Below the pieces are notes generated by a model. The model saw only the letters and a program-made list of their open reading frames with translations, made no database searches and had not been told where the DNA came from. From Amycolatopsis thermalba (GTDB lineage: Bacteria > Actinomycetota > Actinomycetes > Mycobacteriales > Pseudonocardiaceae): a stretch of 54,374 nt of DNA. Of the stretch, positions 33,590-42,898 are shown one piece after another; within the stretch, counting starts at the first letter, position 1, and the number at the start of each line of letters is the position of its first letter. Both the position numbers and the translations under genes were made by a program. Location: contig NZ_PQHW01000042.1 of NCBI RefSeq assembly GCF_003385215.1, forward strand, positions 1-54,374, read 5' to 3'.

Positions 33590-35065
33590 TCACCCGAACC
33601 GGCGGCGGACCTCGGCCTTGCGGATCTTGCCGGAACCGGTCGTGGGCAGCGCGTCGGTGAACTCGACCGATTTGGGCACTTTGTACCCGGCCAGGCGGGT
33701 GCGCAGCCAGGCCAGCAGCTCGTCCGCTTCGATCCTGCTCCCGGGCGCGGGCACGACGACCGCCTTGCCCACCTCGCCCCAGCGCGGGTCCGGCACCCCG
33801 ATCACCGCGCACGCCTCCACCCCGGGGAAGCCGTACAGCTCGTTCTCCACCTCGGCCGGGTAGATGTTCTCCCCGCCCGAGATGATCATGTCCTTGAGCC
33901 GGTCGACCACGTGGAAGTAGCCGTCATCGTCCACTGTGGCCACGTCGCCGGAGTGGAACCACCCGTCGCGGAGCACCTCCGCCGTCGCCTCCGGCCGGCC
34001 CCAGTAGCCCTTCATCACGTTCGGCCCGCTGACCACGATCTCGCCCTTCTCCCCCGGCGGCACCGGCTCCCCGGACGGGCCGGCCAGCCGCACGTCGGTG
34101 AAGAACGACGGCACCCCGGCGGAGCCGATCTTCTCCGCGGCGTGCTCGCGATCCAGGACCAGTGCGCCCGGGGCGGCCTCGGTCATCCCGTAGCCCTGCA
34201 CGAAGGCCAGCCCGCGGTCGAGGTACCGGCGGATCAGATCGGACGGCACCGGCGCGCCGCCGCACAGCAGGGTCCGCACGCTGGACAGGTCGGTCGCGTC
34301 CCACCGCGGGTGCGCGGCCATCGCCTGGTACATCGTGGGCACGCCGAACATCAGCGTGACCCGGTCCTGTTCCACTGTGGACAGCACTGCGCCGGGGTCG
34401 AACGACGAGTGCAGGATGACCGTGCCGCCCTTGAGCAGGGCGGGCAGGCACACCATGCCCAGGGCGGCGGCGTGGAACAGGGGCGCGGCGACCAGGGCCC
34501 GCTCGTCGCTCGCGAGGTCGGTCTCCACCAGGACGTTGACGCTGTTCCAGGTGAGGTTGCCGTGGGTGAGCATCGCGGCCTTGGGCCGTCCCGTGCTGCC
34601 CGAGGTGTACATCAGCAGGCACACGTCGTCCAGGCCGACGGGCAGGTCGAGCGGCTCGTCACCGGTCGCGTCCAGCTCGCCGGCGGGCACGCGCAGCAGC
34701 CGGTCCCCCGCCAGCGCCGCGACCGTCTCCGCGTACTCCGGGGTGTGGATCAGGACCGCAGCCCCGGAGTCGGCCAGCGCGTGGTCCAGTTCCCCGGCGG
34801 TCAGCCGGAAGTTCAGCGGCACGAACACCGCGCCGGCCTGCCCGCACGCGAACAGGGTCTCCAGGTAGGCCGGGTGGTTGGGCCCGAGGTAGGCCACCCG
34901 GTCGCCCGGGCGGACCCCGGCGGCCCGCAGGCCCCGGGCCAGCCGCGCGACGCGGCGGGACAGCACACCGTAGGTCAGCTCCGTCCCGCCGTGCCGGACG
35001 GCGATCGCGTGCGGGCTCATCCTGGCGCGGCGCACCGGCCACGAGCCCAGACCCTGGTTGCGCAC
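33590..35065 (-). CDS. fcs: Feruloyl-CoA / hydroxycinnamoyl-CoA synthetase
   Basis: 491 residues from GTG 35065, which overlaps the ech stop (TAGTG). Adenylate-forming ligase activating ferulate, p-coumarate or caffeate to CoA thioesters. P-loop YTSGSTGRPKAAMLTHGN (about 155-172), A5 VQGYGMTEAAPG, A7 FHSGDVATVDDDGYFHVVDR, A8 KDMIISGGENIYPAEVENEL and catalytic Lys in TTGSGKIRKAEV. The length equals that I remember for Fcs of vanillin-forming Amycolatopsis. Linkage to a hydratase/lyase of the HCHL type makes the assignment firm. Confidence 0.9.
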   Translation of the reverse strand: MRNQGLGSWPVRRARMSPHAIAVRHGGTELTYGVLSRRVARLARGLRAAGVRPGDRVAYLGPNHPAYLETLFACGQAGAVFVPLNFRLTAGELDHALADSGAAVLIHTPEYAETVAALAGDRLLRVPAGELDATGDEPLDLPVGLDDVCLLMYTSGSTGRPKAAMLTHGNLTWNSVNVLVETDLASDERALVAAPLFHAAALGMVCLPALLKGGTVILHSSFDPGAVLSTVEQDRVTLMFGVPTMYQAMAAHPRWDATDLSSVRTLLCGGAPVPSDLIRRYLDRGLAFVQGYGMTEAAPGALVLDREHAAEKIGSAGVPSFFTDVRLAGPSGEPVPPGEKGEIVVSGPNVMKGYWGRPEATAEVLRDGWFHSGDVATVDDDGYFHVVDRLKDMIISGGENIYPAEVENELYGFPGVEACAVIGVPDPRWGEVGKAVVVPAPGSRIEADELLAWLRTRLAGYKVPKSVEFTDALPTTGSGKIRKAEVRRRFG

Positions 35066-35928
35066 TACTTCTCCGGGTCGAAGGCGCTCAGGCCGGGGCG
35101 GTAGGACTTCTGGTCGAGGAACTGGGTCAGCCCCTTGGCGCGGGCGCCGGCCTTGTCCGCGAACTGCGACTGGTCGAGCTTGGCGTAGAGGTAGTCCTCG
35201 GCCTGCTCCCACGGCATCTCCTGGGCGATCTTGTACCCGGTCTTGGCCGCGTGCAGGACCACCTGGTTCATCGACGCCAGCTTCAGCGCGACCTCGCGCG
35301 TGCGCTCCCGCAGCCGGCCGGCGGGCAGCGCCTCGTTGACCAGCCGCATCTGCGCGGCGCGACGGCCGTCGAACGGCTCGCCGGTCATGATGTGGTACAG
35401 CGCGTCGCGCTGCGGCACGGTCGCGGCGAGGGCCCGGGAGACCACGCCGCCCGGCGGGATGCCCCAGTTGACCTCGGACAGCCCGAACTGGGCGTCCTCG
35501 TCGGCGAAGGCCAGGTCACACGCCACCAGCGGGGTGAACGCGCCGCCGAAGCACCAGCCGTTGACCATCGCGATCGTCGGCTTGCTCCAGTTCGCCAGCC
35601 GCTTCCACTGCCACTCGGCGCTGGCCCGGCGGACCCGGATCTGCACCGCGGTGCTGCCGGTCGCGTCGACCTCGCGGAAGTACTCCTTGAGGTCCATGCC
35701 CGCGGAGAACGACTCGCCGGCGCCGGTGAGGACCAGGACCCGGCAGCGGTCGTCGCCCTCCAGGTGGTCCAGCACCCGGACCATCTCGTCGTTCAGCGCG
35801 GGGTTCATGGCGTTGCGCTTGTCCGGCCGGTTGAGCGTGACCCAGGCGATGCCCTCGTCGAACTCCACCAGAACCGTGTCGCCCCAGGGCTCCGTCCGGA
35901 CCCGCCCGTTGCCGACCGCTGTGCTCAT
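35065..35928 (-). CDS. ech: Hydroxycinnamoyl-CoA hydratase-lyase (feruloyl-CoA to vanillin)
   Basis: 287 residues from ATG 35928, preceded by AGAGGAG; an adjoining TTG is not needed. Crotonase-fold enzyme hydrating feruloyl-CoA and splitting it to vanillin and acetyl-CoA. Signature strings: GMDLKEYFREVDATG (Tyr83), VNGWCFGGAFTPLVACDLAF (Thr132 where Pseudomonas HCHL has Ser), GLSEVNWGIPPGG (Glu152, the catalytic Glu) and EQAEDYLYAKLDQSQF (substrate-binding Tyr). FLDQKSYRPGLSAFDPEK ends the protein as in HCHL. Cotranscribed with fcs. Confidence 0.93.
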   Translation of the reverse strand: MSTAVGNGRVRTEPWGDTVLVEFDEGIAWVTLNRPDKRNAMNPALNDEMVRVLDHLEGDDRCRVLVLTGAGESFSAGMDLKEYFREVDATGSTAVQIRVRRASAEWQWKRLANWSKPTIAMVNGWCFGGAFTPLVACDLAFADEDAQFGLSEVNWGIPPGGVVSRALAATVPQRDALYHIMTGEPFDGRRAAQMRLVNEALPAGRLRERTREVALKLASMNQVVLHAAKTGYKIAQEMPWEQAEDYLYAKLDQSQFADKAGARAKGLTQFLDQKSYRPGLSAFDPEK

Positions 35929-35938
35929 CAAGGCTCCT

Positions 35939-35990
35939 CTATATCAGTAGTTCTGATATAGGAATAGCAAGGGCGGGCCGACGGCGTCAA
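35939..35990 (-). promoter_or_regulatory. ech-fcs promoter and inverted-repeat operator
   Basis: Minus strand: TTGACG (35990-35985), 18-base spacer, TATTCC (35966-35961). Immediately downstream is CTATATCAG-N5-CTGATATAG (35939-35961), perfect 9-bp arms, unusually AT-rich here and covering the expected transcript start. The ribosome site follows at once. This looks like the site of a MarR- or PadR-type repressor released by a hydroxycinnamoyl-CoA; no such regulator gene is adjacent. Confidence 0.75.
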
Positions 35991-35992
35991 GG

Positions 35993-37189
35993 TCAGACCG
36001 ATCGCAAGGCCTCCGTCGGCGCCATCCGGGCGGCGCGGATCGCCGGGAGCAGGCCGGCCAGCGCGCCGATCAGGACGGCGGCGACCAGCCCGCCCGCCCA
36101 GGCGAGCGGCGGGATCACCGTGGCCCAGCCCTTGACGTGTGCGTAGACGAACGTCGCGGCCGAGCCGATCGCCACCCCGGCGGCTCCGCCGAGCGCGGCG
36201 AGCAGCACCGCCTCGGACAGGAACTGCAGGCGGATGTGCCCCCGGGTGGCACCGAGCGCGCGCCGCAGCCCGATCTCGGAGCGCCGTTCCAGCACCGAAA
36301 TGACCATCGTGTTGGCCACCCCGATCCCGCCGACCAGCAACGCCACCGCGCCGAGCCCGAGGAACAGGCCGTTGAGCGCCGACTGCGCCGCCGCCCGTGC
36401 CTCCAGCGCGGCCGAGGGCTGGCTGACCGAGACCTCGTCGGCGTGCTCGGGGTTCGCGGTGGCCGCGAGCACGGCCTGCACGTCGGCGACCCGGTCGGTC
36501 TGCGCCCGGACGTAGACGGTCGTCGGGTGCCCGTCGAAGTCCAGGTAACGCTGGGCGGCCGGGTACCCCACCAGCACCATCGAGTCGACCTCCGGCGCCA
36601 GTGCGGCGGGCGCGAGGATGCCGGCGACGTAGAACCACTGCCCGCCCACCTGGATGCGCAGCCCGTCGTACAACTCCGAGATGCCGAGCCGGCGCGCGGC
36701 GTCCGCGCCGAGCACCGCGACCGGCTGCTCGGCGGTGGCCGCGTTGAGGTAGGCGCCCTTCGCGACCGGCGCGCGCAGCACCTCGGGCAGTCCCAGGCTG
36801 GCGGCCCCGACGCTGATCGCGTTCGTGTTGAAGCGCGGGATGTGGGGCGATCGGTACACCTCGGTGTCGACGCTGCCGGTGCTCTCCGTCATCTCCACCG
36901 GGCCGATGCGCGCGATCATCCCCGGCGCCTCGTAGGGCAGTTCGGCGTCGCCGCCGCTGATCGTCTGGCCAGGAGTGACGGTGAGCAGGTTGGTGCCCAG
37001 CGCGTCGATCTCGGCCAGCAGACCGGCCTGCGATGACGCCGAGAGGCCGAGCACCGCGACCATCGCGGCCACCCCGATCGCGATGCCGAGCGCGGACAGC
37101 GCGGCCCGCATGCGCCGGGTGCGCAGGCCACCGGACGCGGTGCGCGCGAGGTCGGCCGGCAACAGGCGGCCGGGGACGGTGGTGCTCAT
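35993..37189 (-). CDS. MacB-type ABC transporter permease
   Basis: 398 residues. One N-terminal membrane helix (about 30-52, [20 protein letters not shown]), a MacB_PCD periplasmic domain (about 55-265) and three C-terminal helices ending in the FtsX fold: [40 protein letters not shown]. The family moves substrates from the periplasmic side, pairing with a MacA-like fusion protein. Its ATG overlaps the ATPase stop (ATGA). Last gene of a four-gene operon starting with a lipoprotein. Confidence 0.92.
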   Translation of the reverse strand: MSTTVPGRLLPADLARTASGGLRTRRMRAALSALGIAIGVAAMVAVLGLSASSQAGLLAEIDALGTNLLTVTPGQTISGGDAELPYEAPGMIARIGPVEMTESTGSVDTEVYRSPHIPRFNTNAISVGAASLGLPEVLRAPVAKGAYLNAATAEQPVAVLGADAARRLGISELYDGLRIQVGGQWFYVAGILAPAALAPEVDSMVLVGYPAAQRYLDFDGHPTTVYVRAQTDRVADVQAVLAATANPEHADEVSVSQPSAALEARAAAQSALNGLFLGLGAVALLVGGIGVANTMVISVLERRSEIGLRRALGATRGHIRLQFLSEAVLLAALGGAAGVAIGSAATFVYAHVKGWATVIPPLAWAGGLVAAVLIGALAGLLPAIRAARMAPTEALRSV

Positions 37190-37884
37190 GCCGCCCGGCC
37201 TTCCGCCGTCGTGTCGGCGACGATCCGGCCGTCCAGCACCTCGATGCGCCGGGGCAGCCGCGCCGCCAGCTCCCGGTCGTGCGTGATCATCACGATCGTC
37301 GTGCCCTGCCGGTTGAGGTCGGTCAGCAGCTCGAAGATCGCACTGCCCGAGACGCTGTCGAGGTTCCCGGTCGGCTCGTCGGCGAGCACGATCGCCGGAT
37401 CGCCCGCCAGCGCCCGCGCGATCGCCACCCGCTGTCTCTCCCCGCCGGACAGCTCGGGCGGGCGGTGCCCCATCCGGTGGCCGAGCCCGACCCGCGCGAG
37501 CGCCTCCGCCGCAGCCTCCCGCCGGACCCGCTGCCGGACACCGGAGTACAGCATCCCGACGGCGACGTTCTCCAGTGCGGTCTCCTGGGGCGTCAGGAAG
37601 AACTGCTGGAACACGAACCCGATGCGGCTCGCGCGCAGCGCCGCGAGGTCGCGGTCGGACATGCTCGCCACGTCCTCGCCGACGACGCGCACGGTGCCCG
37701 ACGTCGGCCGGTCGAGGGTGCCCATCACTTGCAGCAGCGTCGACTTCCCCGAGCCCGAGGGGCCGACGATCGCCACCAGCTCCCCCGGCTCGACGGTGAA
37801 CGTGGCACCGTCCAGCGCGACCACCGGCGACACACCCGGGTAGACCTTGGTGACCTCGTCGAGGTCCAGAACCGGTGCGCTCAT
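37186..37884 (-). CDS. MacB/LolD-type ABC transporter ATPase
   Basis: 232 residues. Walker [10 protein letters not shown] (about 40-48), Q-loop [18 protein letters not shown], signature [15 protein letters not shown], Walker [14 protein letters not shown] and H-loop ITHD. The LDSVSG and [11 protein letters not shown] wording fits the MacB/LolD group. It powers the permease encoded next. ATG 37884 overlaps the stop of the fusion-protein gene. Confidence 0.95.
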   Translation of the reverse strand: MSAPVLDLDEVTKVYPGVSPVVALDGATFTVEPGELVAIVGPSGSGKSTLLQVMGTLDRPTSGTVRVVGEDVASMSDRDLAALRASRIGFVFQQFFLTPQETALENVAVGMLYSGVRQRVRREAAAEALARVGLGHRMGHRPPELSGGERQRVAIARALAGDPAIVLADEPTGNLDSVSGSAIFELLTDLNRQGTTIVMITHDRELAARLPRRIEVLDGRIVADTTAEGRAA

Positions 37885-38957
37885 GCCGGCACCACCACGT
37901 TCTGCCCCTCCGCCAGGCCGTCGCCGCGCACCTCGACGCGCCCTGCGCTGTCGTCGAACAGGCCGGTTTCGACCGGGACCAGCCGGCGCGCGCCGGAGAC
38001 GTCGACGACCTCGACCGCGTACCCACCGCCGGCGAGCGCGAGCAGGGCGTTGACCGGAACGGTGAGGACGTCCTGGACGGTCTCGGACACGATGGACACC
38101 TGCACCGGCGCCTGGTCGAGCTGACCGGTGGCGGCCGGATCCGACGGTGTGATGTGAACGTCCACCGTGGTGCTGTCGTCGTCCTTGGTGGCCACCTTGC
38201 CGACCCAGGCGACCACGCCGTCGGTGCGGGTGCCGTTGGGCAATGTGATGGTCACCGGGTCGCCCGCCTTGACCTCGGACTGCTTGTTCGCGTTCAGCGC
38301 GACCGTGACCTCGCGCTGGGTCGAGGACGCGGTCAGCAGGACCCCACCGGGCGCCGCGGCAGCGCCCAGCGCGGCATTGACCTGGGTCACCCGGATCTCG
38401 GCGGCGGGCAGGAACACGATCTGGCCGAGCGTGAGCTGCCCGGTTTCCTCGATCCCGGTGTGCTCCTGCAGTTCCCGCACCGCGTAGTAGGTCTGGCGGC
38501 CGAAGTAGTCCGACTCCGGGTCCAGCTCGCCGGTCGTGGCGTACCCGAGCGCCACCAGCGCGGCGTTGAGCTGCTGGACGTCGGCGCCCTCCATGCCCCA
38601 GTACAGGTTGCGGTAGGCCGGGTAACCGCCCTGCAGCAACAGGACCGCCACGCCCTCCACCCAGTACAGCGCGTCGCCCTGCTTGACGATGTCGCCGACC
38701 GCGGGCAGCCGGGTGACCTTGCCGTTGGCGTTGTTGATCGCCGGGTAGCTGCCGGCGTAGCCGAGCGTGCCGTTCTGCTGGCTGCGCGCCGACAGCGTGC
38801 CCTTGGTCACCTGGCCGAGCCCGGTGGCCGATCCGTTGTCGATCGACGTTTCGGTGGCCGGCGCCCCGAACGGGTCGGCGACGACGAAACCCGTGCCCGC
38901 CGCGGCGAGGATCGCCACGACGGCGACCACCCGCCCGGCCCGGCGTCGCGCGGTCAC
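37881..38957 (-). CDS. Membrane-fusion (HlyD/MacA-like) protein with peptidoglycan-binding domain
   Basis: 358 residues from GTG 38957. An N-terminal signal-anchor (about 8-28, [20 protein letters not shown]) is followed by a first lipoyl/biotinyl-like half ([19 protein letters not shown]), then a PG_binding_1 domain ([20 protein letters not shown], about 115-160) and the second barrel region ([20 protein letters not shown]). This domain order is typical of Gram-positive MacA-like partners, which reach into the cell wall. GTGA overlap with the lipoprotein gene. Confidence 0.9.
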   Translation of the reverse strand: MTARRRAGRVVAVVAILAAAGTGFVVADPFGAPATETSIDNGSATGLGQVTKGTLSARSQQNGTLGYAGSYPAINNANGKVTRLPAVGDIVKQGDALYWVEGVAVLLLQGGYPAYRNLYWGMEGADVQQLNAALVALGYATTGELDPESDYFGRQTYYAVRELQEHTGIEETGQLTLGQIVFLPAAEIRVTQVNAALGAAAAPGGVLLTASSTQREVTVALNANKQSEVKAGDPVTITLPNGTRTDGVVAWVGKVATKDDDSTTVDVHITPSDPAATGQLDQAPVQVSIVSETVQDVLTVPVNALLALAGGGYAVEVVDVSGARRLVPVETGLFDDSAGRVEVRGDGLAEGQNVVVPA

Positions 38958-39496
38958 GAGCGGGGCCTGTTCTTCTGCGGCATGTTCTGCGGCACGTACT
39001 GCTGGCACGCCTTTTCGGCCGCCTCGAACTGCGGCGACTCCGGGTCGACCGGGCCGCCCTGCAGCAGCGCCGGGAAGCCGCCGTCGGCATCGGGGTCCGG
39101 GAACGCCGGAACCCCGTTCTCCCGCATGCACTGCGCGTACTTCAGCTTGTCCTCGGCCGGCCACTGGTCCCCCATCGCCGACTTGCCCTTGTCACCGGGC
39201 ATGAGCTGCTTGCACTTCGAGTCCGCGTCCTTGAACTGCTGGGACTGCGGGTCGATCCCGCTGCCTTCGTCGAACGTCATGCCGCCGTCGGCTTGTGGGT
39301 CGGGGAAGTTCGGGACTCCGTTGGCGCGCATGCACTGCGCGTAGGCGACCGGGTCGGCACTGGCGGCCGCGGCCTGCGTCGTGGACGACGACGAACCGCC
39401 CACGCTCGCGACCGAGTTGCCCGGGTCGTCGCTGCCGCACGCGGCGGTCGTGGCGAGGGCGCCCAGCAGGAGCGCCGTCGCGAGGATCCGTTTCAT
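38954..39496 (-). CDS. Lipoprotein with duplicated YAQCMR-NGVP-FPDP module
   Basis: 180 residues from ATG 39496, preceded by CGGAGG. Signal peptide and lipobox LATTAACGS (lipidated Cys about 19). Two copies of a module follow: [20 protein letters not shown] (about 49-68) and [20 protein letters not shown] (about 118-137), each with a later Cys ([18 protein letters not shown]), so two disulphides are likely. The family occurs beside actinobacterial MacAB-like operons; its role is unknown. It is divergent from the two-component system at 39608, a likely regulator. Confidence 0.85.
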   Translation of the reverse strand: MKRILATALLLGALATTAACGSDDPGNSVASVGGSSSSTTQAAAASADPVAYAQCMRANGVPNFPDPQADGGMTFDEGSGIDPQSQQFKDADSKCKQLMPGDKGKSAMGDQWPAEDKLKYAQCMRENGVPAFPDPDADGGFPALLQGGPVDPESPQFEAAEKACQQYVPQNMPQKNRPRS

Positions 39497-39607
39497 GGTT
39501 GTCCTCCGTTTCGGGATGTGCGGCAAGTTCTACGGAGAGCCCGGTTTCGGGGTGGTTTCACCGGTTCCGATACGCCGGCGAAACCGCCGCGGGGGCATCC
39601 TGATGTC

Positions 39608-40270
39608 GTGCGGGTACTGGTGGTGGAGGACGACGAGGAGATGGCGCGGACGGTCGCGACCGGGCTGCGCCGGGCCCGGATGGCGGTCGACGTGGCGTTC
39701 GACGGGCCGGGCGGTCTGGACCGGGCGCTGGGCAACGACTACGACGTGATCGTGCTGGACCGCGACCTGCCGGGCGCGCACGGCGACGACGTGTGCGCGG
39801 AGCTGGTGGCGGCCGGGTGCCGCAGCCGCGTGCTGATGCTGACGGCGGCGGCGAGCACCGAGGACCTGGTCGAGGGACTGGGCCTCGGCGCCGACGACTA
39901 CCTGGCCAAGCCGTTCGACTTCCCGGCGCTGGTGGCGCGGATCGGGGCGCTCGCGCGCCGCGCCCACCGGGCGGTGCCGCCGGCGCTGCGGCACGGCGAC
40001 CTGGTGGTCGACACCGCCCGGCGCACCGCGAGCCGAGGCGGGCGGGCGCTGGAGCTGGCACCGAAGGAGTTCGGAGTGCTGGAACTGCTGCTCGCTGCGC
40101 AGGGCCGGGCCGTGCCGGCGGAGGAACTGCTGGAGAGGGTGTGGGACGAGGCCGCGGATCCGTTCACGCACGCGGTGAAGATCACGATCAGCCGGCTGCG
40201 CGCGAAACTGGGCGACCCGCCGGTGATCGAGACAGTGGCCAAGCGCGGCTACCGGGTGGCTCCGTGCTGA
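39608..40270 (+). CDS. OmpR-family response regulator
   Basis: 220 residues from GTG 39608. Receiver with acidic pocket VVEDDEE, phospho-acceptor Asp51 in VIVLDRDLPG, Thr in MLTAAAS and Lys in YLAKPFD. The C-terminal winged helix has LAPKEFGVLELLLAAQGRAV and AVKITISRLRAKLGDPPVIE with ETVAKRGYRV. Its gene overlaps the kinase gene. The divergent lipoprotein/ABC operon 111 bp away is the probable target. Confidence 0.95.
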   Translation: MRVLVVEDDEEMARTVATGLRRARMAVDVAFDGPGGLDRALGNDYDVIVLDRDLPGAHGDDVCAELVAAGCRSRVLMLTAAASTEDLVEGLGLGADDYLAKPFDFPALVARIGALARRAHRAVPPALRHGDLVVDTARRTASRGGRALELAPKEFGVLELLLAAQGRAVPAEELLERVWDEAADPFTHAVKITISRLRAKLGDPPVIETVAKRGYRVAPC

Positions 40271-41475
40271 GGCGCCTCGCGCGGCGGTGGCTGCCCCGGC
40301 GGACCGTGCGGCTGCGGCTGACCCTGCTCTACGGCGGGGTGTTCCTGGTCTCGGGCGCGGCCCTGCTGGTGGTCACCTACCTGCTCGTCGCCCACGCGGT
40401 CCGCGGCCCGTTCCAGGCGTTCCAGCCGGCGCCCGGGAACGCCCCGGCTCCCGCCGGCGCCGGCCTGCTGACCGGCGCCGCCGAGATGCTGCCGCGGCAG
40501 ATGCAGGAGGCCGTCGAGAAGCAGCAGGACGCCATGCTGCACCAGCTGCTCGTCCAGTCCGGCATCGCGCTCGGACTGATGGCGGCGGCGTCGGTCGCGC
40601 TCGGCTGGCTCGTGGCCGGGCGGATTCTGCGGCGCCTGCGGACGATCACCACCACCGCGCGGGACATCTCCGCCACCAACCTGCACCGCAGGCTGGCGTT
40701 GGACGGGCCGGTCGACGAGCTGAAGGAGCTCGGGGACACGATCGACAACCTGCTCGCCCGCCTGGAGGGGTCCTTCGAGGCGCAGCGGCGGTTCGTCGCC
40801 AACGCCTCGCACGAACTGCTCACCCCACTGGCCCGTCAGCGCGCGCTGGGGCAGGTCGCGCTGTCGGATCCGGACGCTCCGGCGGCCGAGCTGCGCCGGG
40901 CGCACGAACGGATCCTGGCCGCGGGCGAGCAGCAGGAGCGGCTCATCGACGCGCTGCTCACGCTCGCGCGCGGGCAGACCGGGATCGCTGTCCGGCGGCC
41001 GTTCGACCTCGGTGAGCTGGCTCGCGAGGTGACCGACGCCCGGCCCGACGCCGGCGTGACGATCCGGACGTCGGCCGGTCCCGCCGTCGCGTCCGGGCAC
41101 CGCCCGCTGGCCGAACGGCTCGTGTCGAACCTGGTGGGCAACGCGGTGCGGCACAACGTGCCCGGCGGCTGGGTGGAGGTGCTCACGCGGACCTTCGACG
41201 GGCGCGCGGTGCTCGTCGTGTCGAACACCGGGCCGGAGGTTCCCGCGGACGCGATCGGCGACATCTTCCAGCCCTTCCACCGGCTCGGCGCCACCCGCAC
41301 GGGCGAAGGGCTGGGTCTGGGTCTGTCGATCGTGGAGGCGGTGGCGCGGGCCCACGACGCGACGGTGACCGCGGTGCCGCGAGCGGGCGGCGGCCTCACG
41401 GTGACGGTCGCCTTCCCGGCGGCCGCGGCTGGTGCGGACAATCGGGGGCATGAGGTGTCCCTGCGGGTTGGGTGA
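40264..41475 (+). CDS. Sensor histidine kinase
   Basis: 403 residues from GTG 40264, overlapping the regulator by 7 bp. Helices at about 18-43 and 100-120 flank a short (about 55-residue) extracellular loop with a Pro/Ala-rich start and helical MQEAVEKQQDAMLHQLLVQS. HAMP follows, then H-box FVANASHELLTPLARQRALG (His183; Leu instead of Arg in the usual HELRTPL), N-box LVSNLVGNAVRHNVPGG, and G-boxes VVSNTGPEVP and GEGLGLGLSIVEAVARAH. It phosphorylates the response regulator. The small loop suggests sensing within or at the membrane, as in antimicrobial-sensing kinases. Confidence 0.94.
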   Translation: MLRRLARRWLPRRTVRLRLTLLYGGVFLVSGAALLVVTYLLVAHAVRGPFQAFQPAPGNAPAPAGAGLLTGAAEMLPRQMQEAVEKQQDAMLHQLLVQSGIALGLMAAASVALGWLVAGRILRRLRTITTTARDISATNLHRRLALDGPVDELKELGDTIDNLLARLEGSFEAQRRFVANASHELLTPLARQRALGQVALSDPDAPAAELRRAHERILAAGEQQERLIDALLTLARGQTGIAVRRPFDLGELAREVTDARPDAGVTIRTSAGPAVASGHRPLAERLVSNLVGNAVRHNVPGGWVEVLTRTFDGRAVLVVSNTGPEVPADAIGDIFQPFHRLGATRTGEGLGLGLSIVEAVARAHDATVTAVPRAGGGLTVTVAFPAAAAGADNRGHEVSLRVG

Positions 41476-41836
41476 GACGTACGAGAACTGCTGCGCGCCG
41501 CTGCACCGCGGCGAGTCGGCGGCGCCGACCGCCGAGCGGCTGATGCGGGCGCGGTTCAGCGCGTTCGCCGTCGGCGAGGTGGACTACCTGCTCGCCAGCT
41601 GGCACCCGGACACCCGCCCGACTGCGATCCGGCTCGACCCGGCCCAGCGGTGGACGCGGCTGGAGGTTCTCGCGACCACCGGCGGCAGCCCGTTCCACAC
41701 GCACGGCACCGTCGAGTTCCGCGCCCACTACCGGGACGCCGCGGGGCCGGGCTCGCTGCACGAGGACAGCGAGTTCACCCGCCTGGACGGCCGCTGGGTG
41801 TACACCGGGCCGCGCCGGGTAGCCCGCCGGACATGA
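41450..41836 (+). CDS. YchJ family (UPF0225) SEC-C motif protein
   Basis: 128 residues from ATG 41450 inside the end of the kinase gene. The start MRCPCGLGETYENCCAPLHR is the N-terminal Cys-rich SEC-C zinc motif (CPCG...CC), followed by the NTF2-like YchJ domain: LMRARFSAFAVGEVDYLLAS WHPD-type helix and EFRAHYRDAAG, HEDSEFTRLDGRWVYTG. Function unknown; Zn binding is likely. The gene overlaps the SRPBCC gene by 4 bases. Confidence 0.92.
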   Translation: MRCPCGLGETYENCCAPLHRGESAAPTAERLMRARFSAFAVGEVDYLLASWHPDTRPTAIRLDPAQRWTRLEVLATTGGSPFHTHGTVEFRAHYRDAAGPGSLHEDSEFTRLDGRWVYTGPRRVARRT

Positions 41837-42246
41837 CCGAGTTCGAACGCGAACGCGCCATGCCGGCCCCGGCGGAGCGGGTGTTCACCGTGGCCGCCGA
41901 CGTGAACCGGCTCGACGAATGGCTGCCCGGCGTGATCACCGTGCACCCGGCCGAACCGGAGGGCGTGGACGTCGACGTGCACGACCCCGCCGGCGAGTAC
42001 GAGGCGCCCGGGGTGCTGGGCGCGCGCCGCGAGCAGCTGCGGCTGGAGTGGGGCCGCCGCGGCAGCCCGGACTACAGCGGGTGGCTGCAGGTGTCTTCGG
42101 CCGAGGGCGGGTCCAGCTACGCCACCCTGCACCTGTCCTTCCACGGCGACCAGCCGGCCAACCACGGCGGCCGCGCGGCGGAAGACGTCGAGCGGCGACT
42201 GGACGAGTCGCTGGACAAGCTGGCGAACCTGGTGTCGACGGGGTGA
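41833..42246 (+). CDS. SRPBCC/START-like protein
   Basis: 137 residues, start MTEFERERAMPAPAERVFTV typical of SRPBCC proteins, with VAADVNRLDEWLPGVITVHP as helix 1 and a final amphipathic helix (EDVERRLDESLDKLANLVST). A hydrophobic-ligand cavity is expected. No catalytic residues are recognisable. Coupled by ATGA to the YchJ-like gene, making the last gene of the two-component operon. Confidence 0.85.
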   Translation: MTEFERERAMPAPAERVFTVAADVNRLDEWLPGVITVHPAEPEGVDVDVHDPAGEYEAPGVLGARREQLRLEWGRRGSPDYSGWLQVSSAEGGSSYATLHLSFHGDQPANHGGRAAEDVERRLDESLDKLANLVSTG

Positions 42247-42300
42247 ACGTCGTGGCCGCCGGCGATCACCCCGCGCTCGTGAGGTGCCGGGTATAGGTCG

Positions 42301-42885
42301 TTATACGGCCGGCGTGCGGGGATCCCGCGCGGCCGCGATCGCCTCCCGGACCATGTCCGGTGCCACTTCCGCGGCGCGCTCCCGGAAACCGCTCGCGTAC
42401 AGGCCGTCGATGATCAGCCAGATCCGGTCCGCCAGCCCCTCCGGGTCGGGCACGCCGGTCGCCCCCGCCAGGCGTCCGACCAGCTCGCGCGTCTGGGCCA
42501 GGTACTCGCGCGCCATCCGCTCCGGCAGCTCGTCCCCGGCCGGGAACTCGGTCAGCAGGTTGCGGAACGGGCACCCGCGGAAGTCCGGCCGCCGCAGCCG
42601 TCCGGCGATCTCCGCCACCAGCGCCACCAGCCGCTCACCCGGGTCGTCGCCCGCTTCGCGCAGCGCTTGCGCCTCGGCGCGGTCCCGTCGCTCGCGGAAC
42701 CGGCCGAGGTAGGCCGCGACCAGGTCGGTCTTGCTCGGGAAGTGCGCGTAGAGCAGGTTCTTCCCGCAGCCGACCTCGCCGATGATCCGGCTCATCCCGA
42801 CGGCGCGGACCCCTTCGGTGTAGAAGAGCGCGCCCGCGACGTCGAGGATCCGCTCCCGCGTTCCCGGTGCTGCCGTGCGTGCCAT
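42301..42885 (-). CDS. TetR-family repressor of the thiolase/SDR operon
   Basis: 194 residues. Helix-turn-helix GMSRIIGEVGCGKNLLYAHF (about 30-49), then PSKTDLVAAYLGRF, the TetR pattern. The C-terminal domain (FRGCPFRNLLTEFP) resembles TetR_C_6/AcrR-like LmrA/YxaF types, with a Cys. Divergent from the thiolase gene with three copies of GGACCGATCGGTCC in the 115-bp gap, so autoregulation and control of thiolase/SDR are near certain. Confidence 0.9.
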   Translation of the reverse strand: MARTAAPGTRERILDVAGALFYTEGVRAVGMSRIIGEVGCGKNLLYAHFPSKTDLVAAYLGRFRERRDRAEAQALREAGDDPGERLVALVAEIAGRLRRPDFRGCPFRNLLTEFPAGDELPERMAREYLAQTRELVGRLAGATGVPDPEGLADRIWLIIDGLYASGFRERAAEVAPDMVREAIAAARDPRTPAV

Positions 42886-42898
42886 GTGTCGAGGATAA

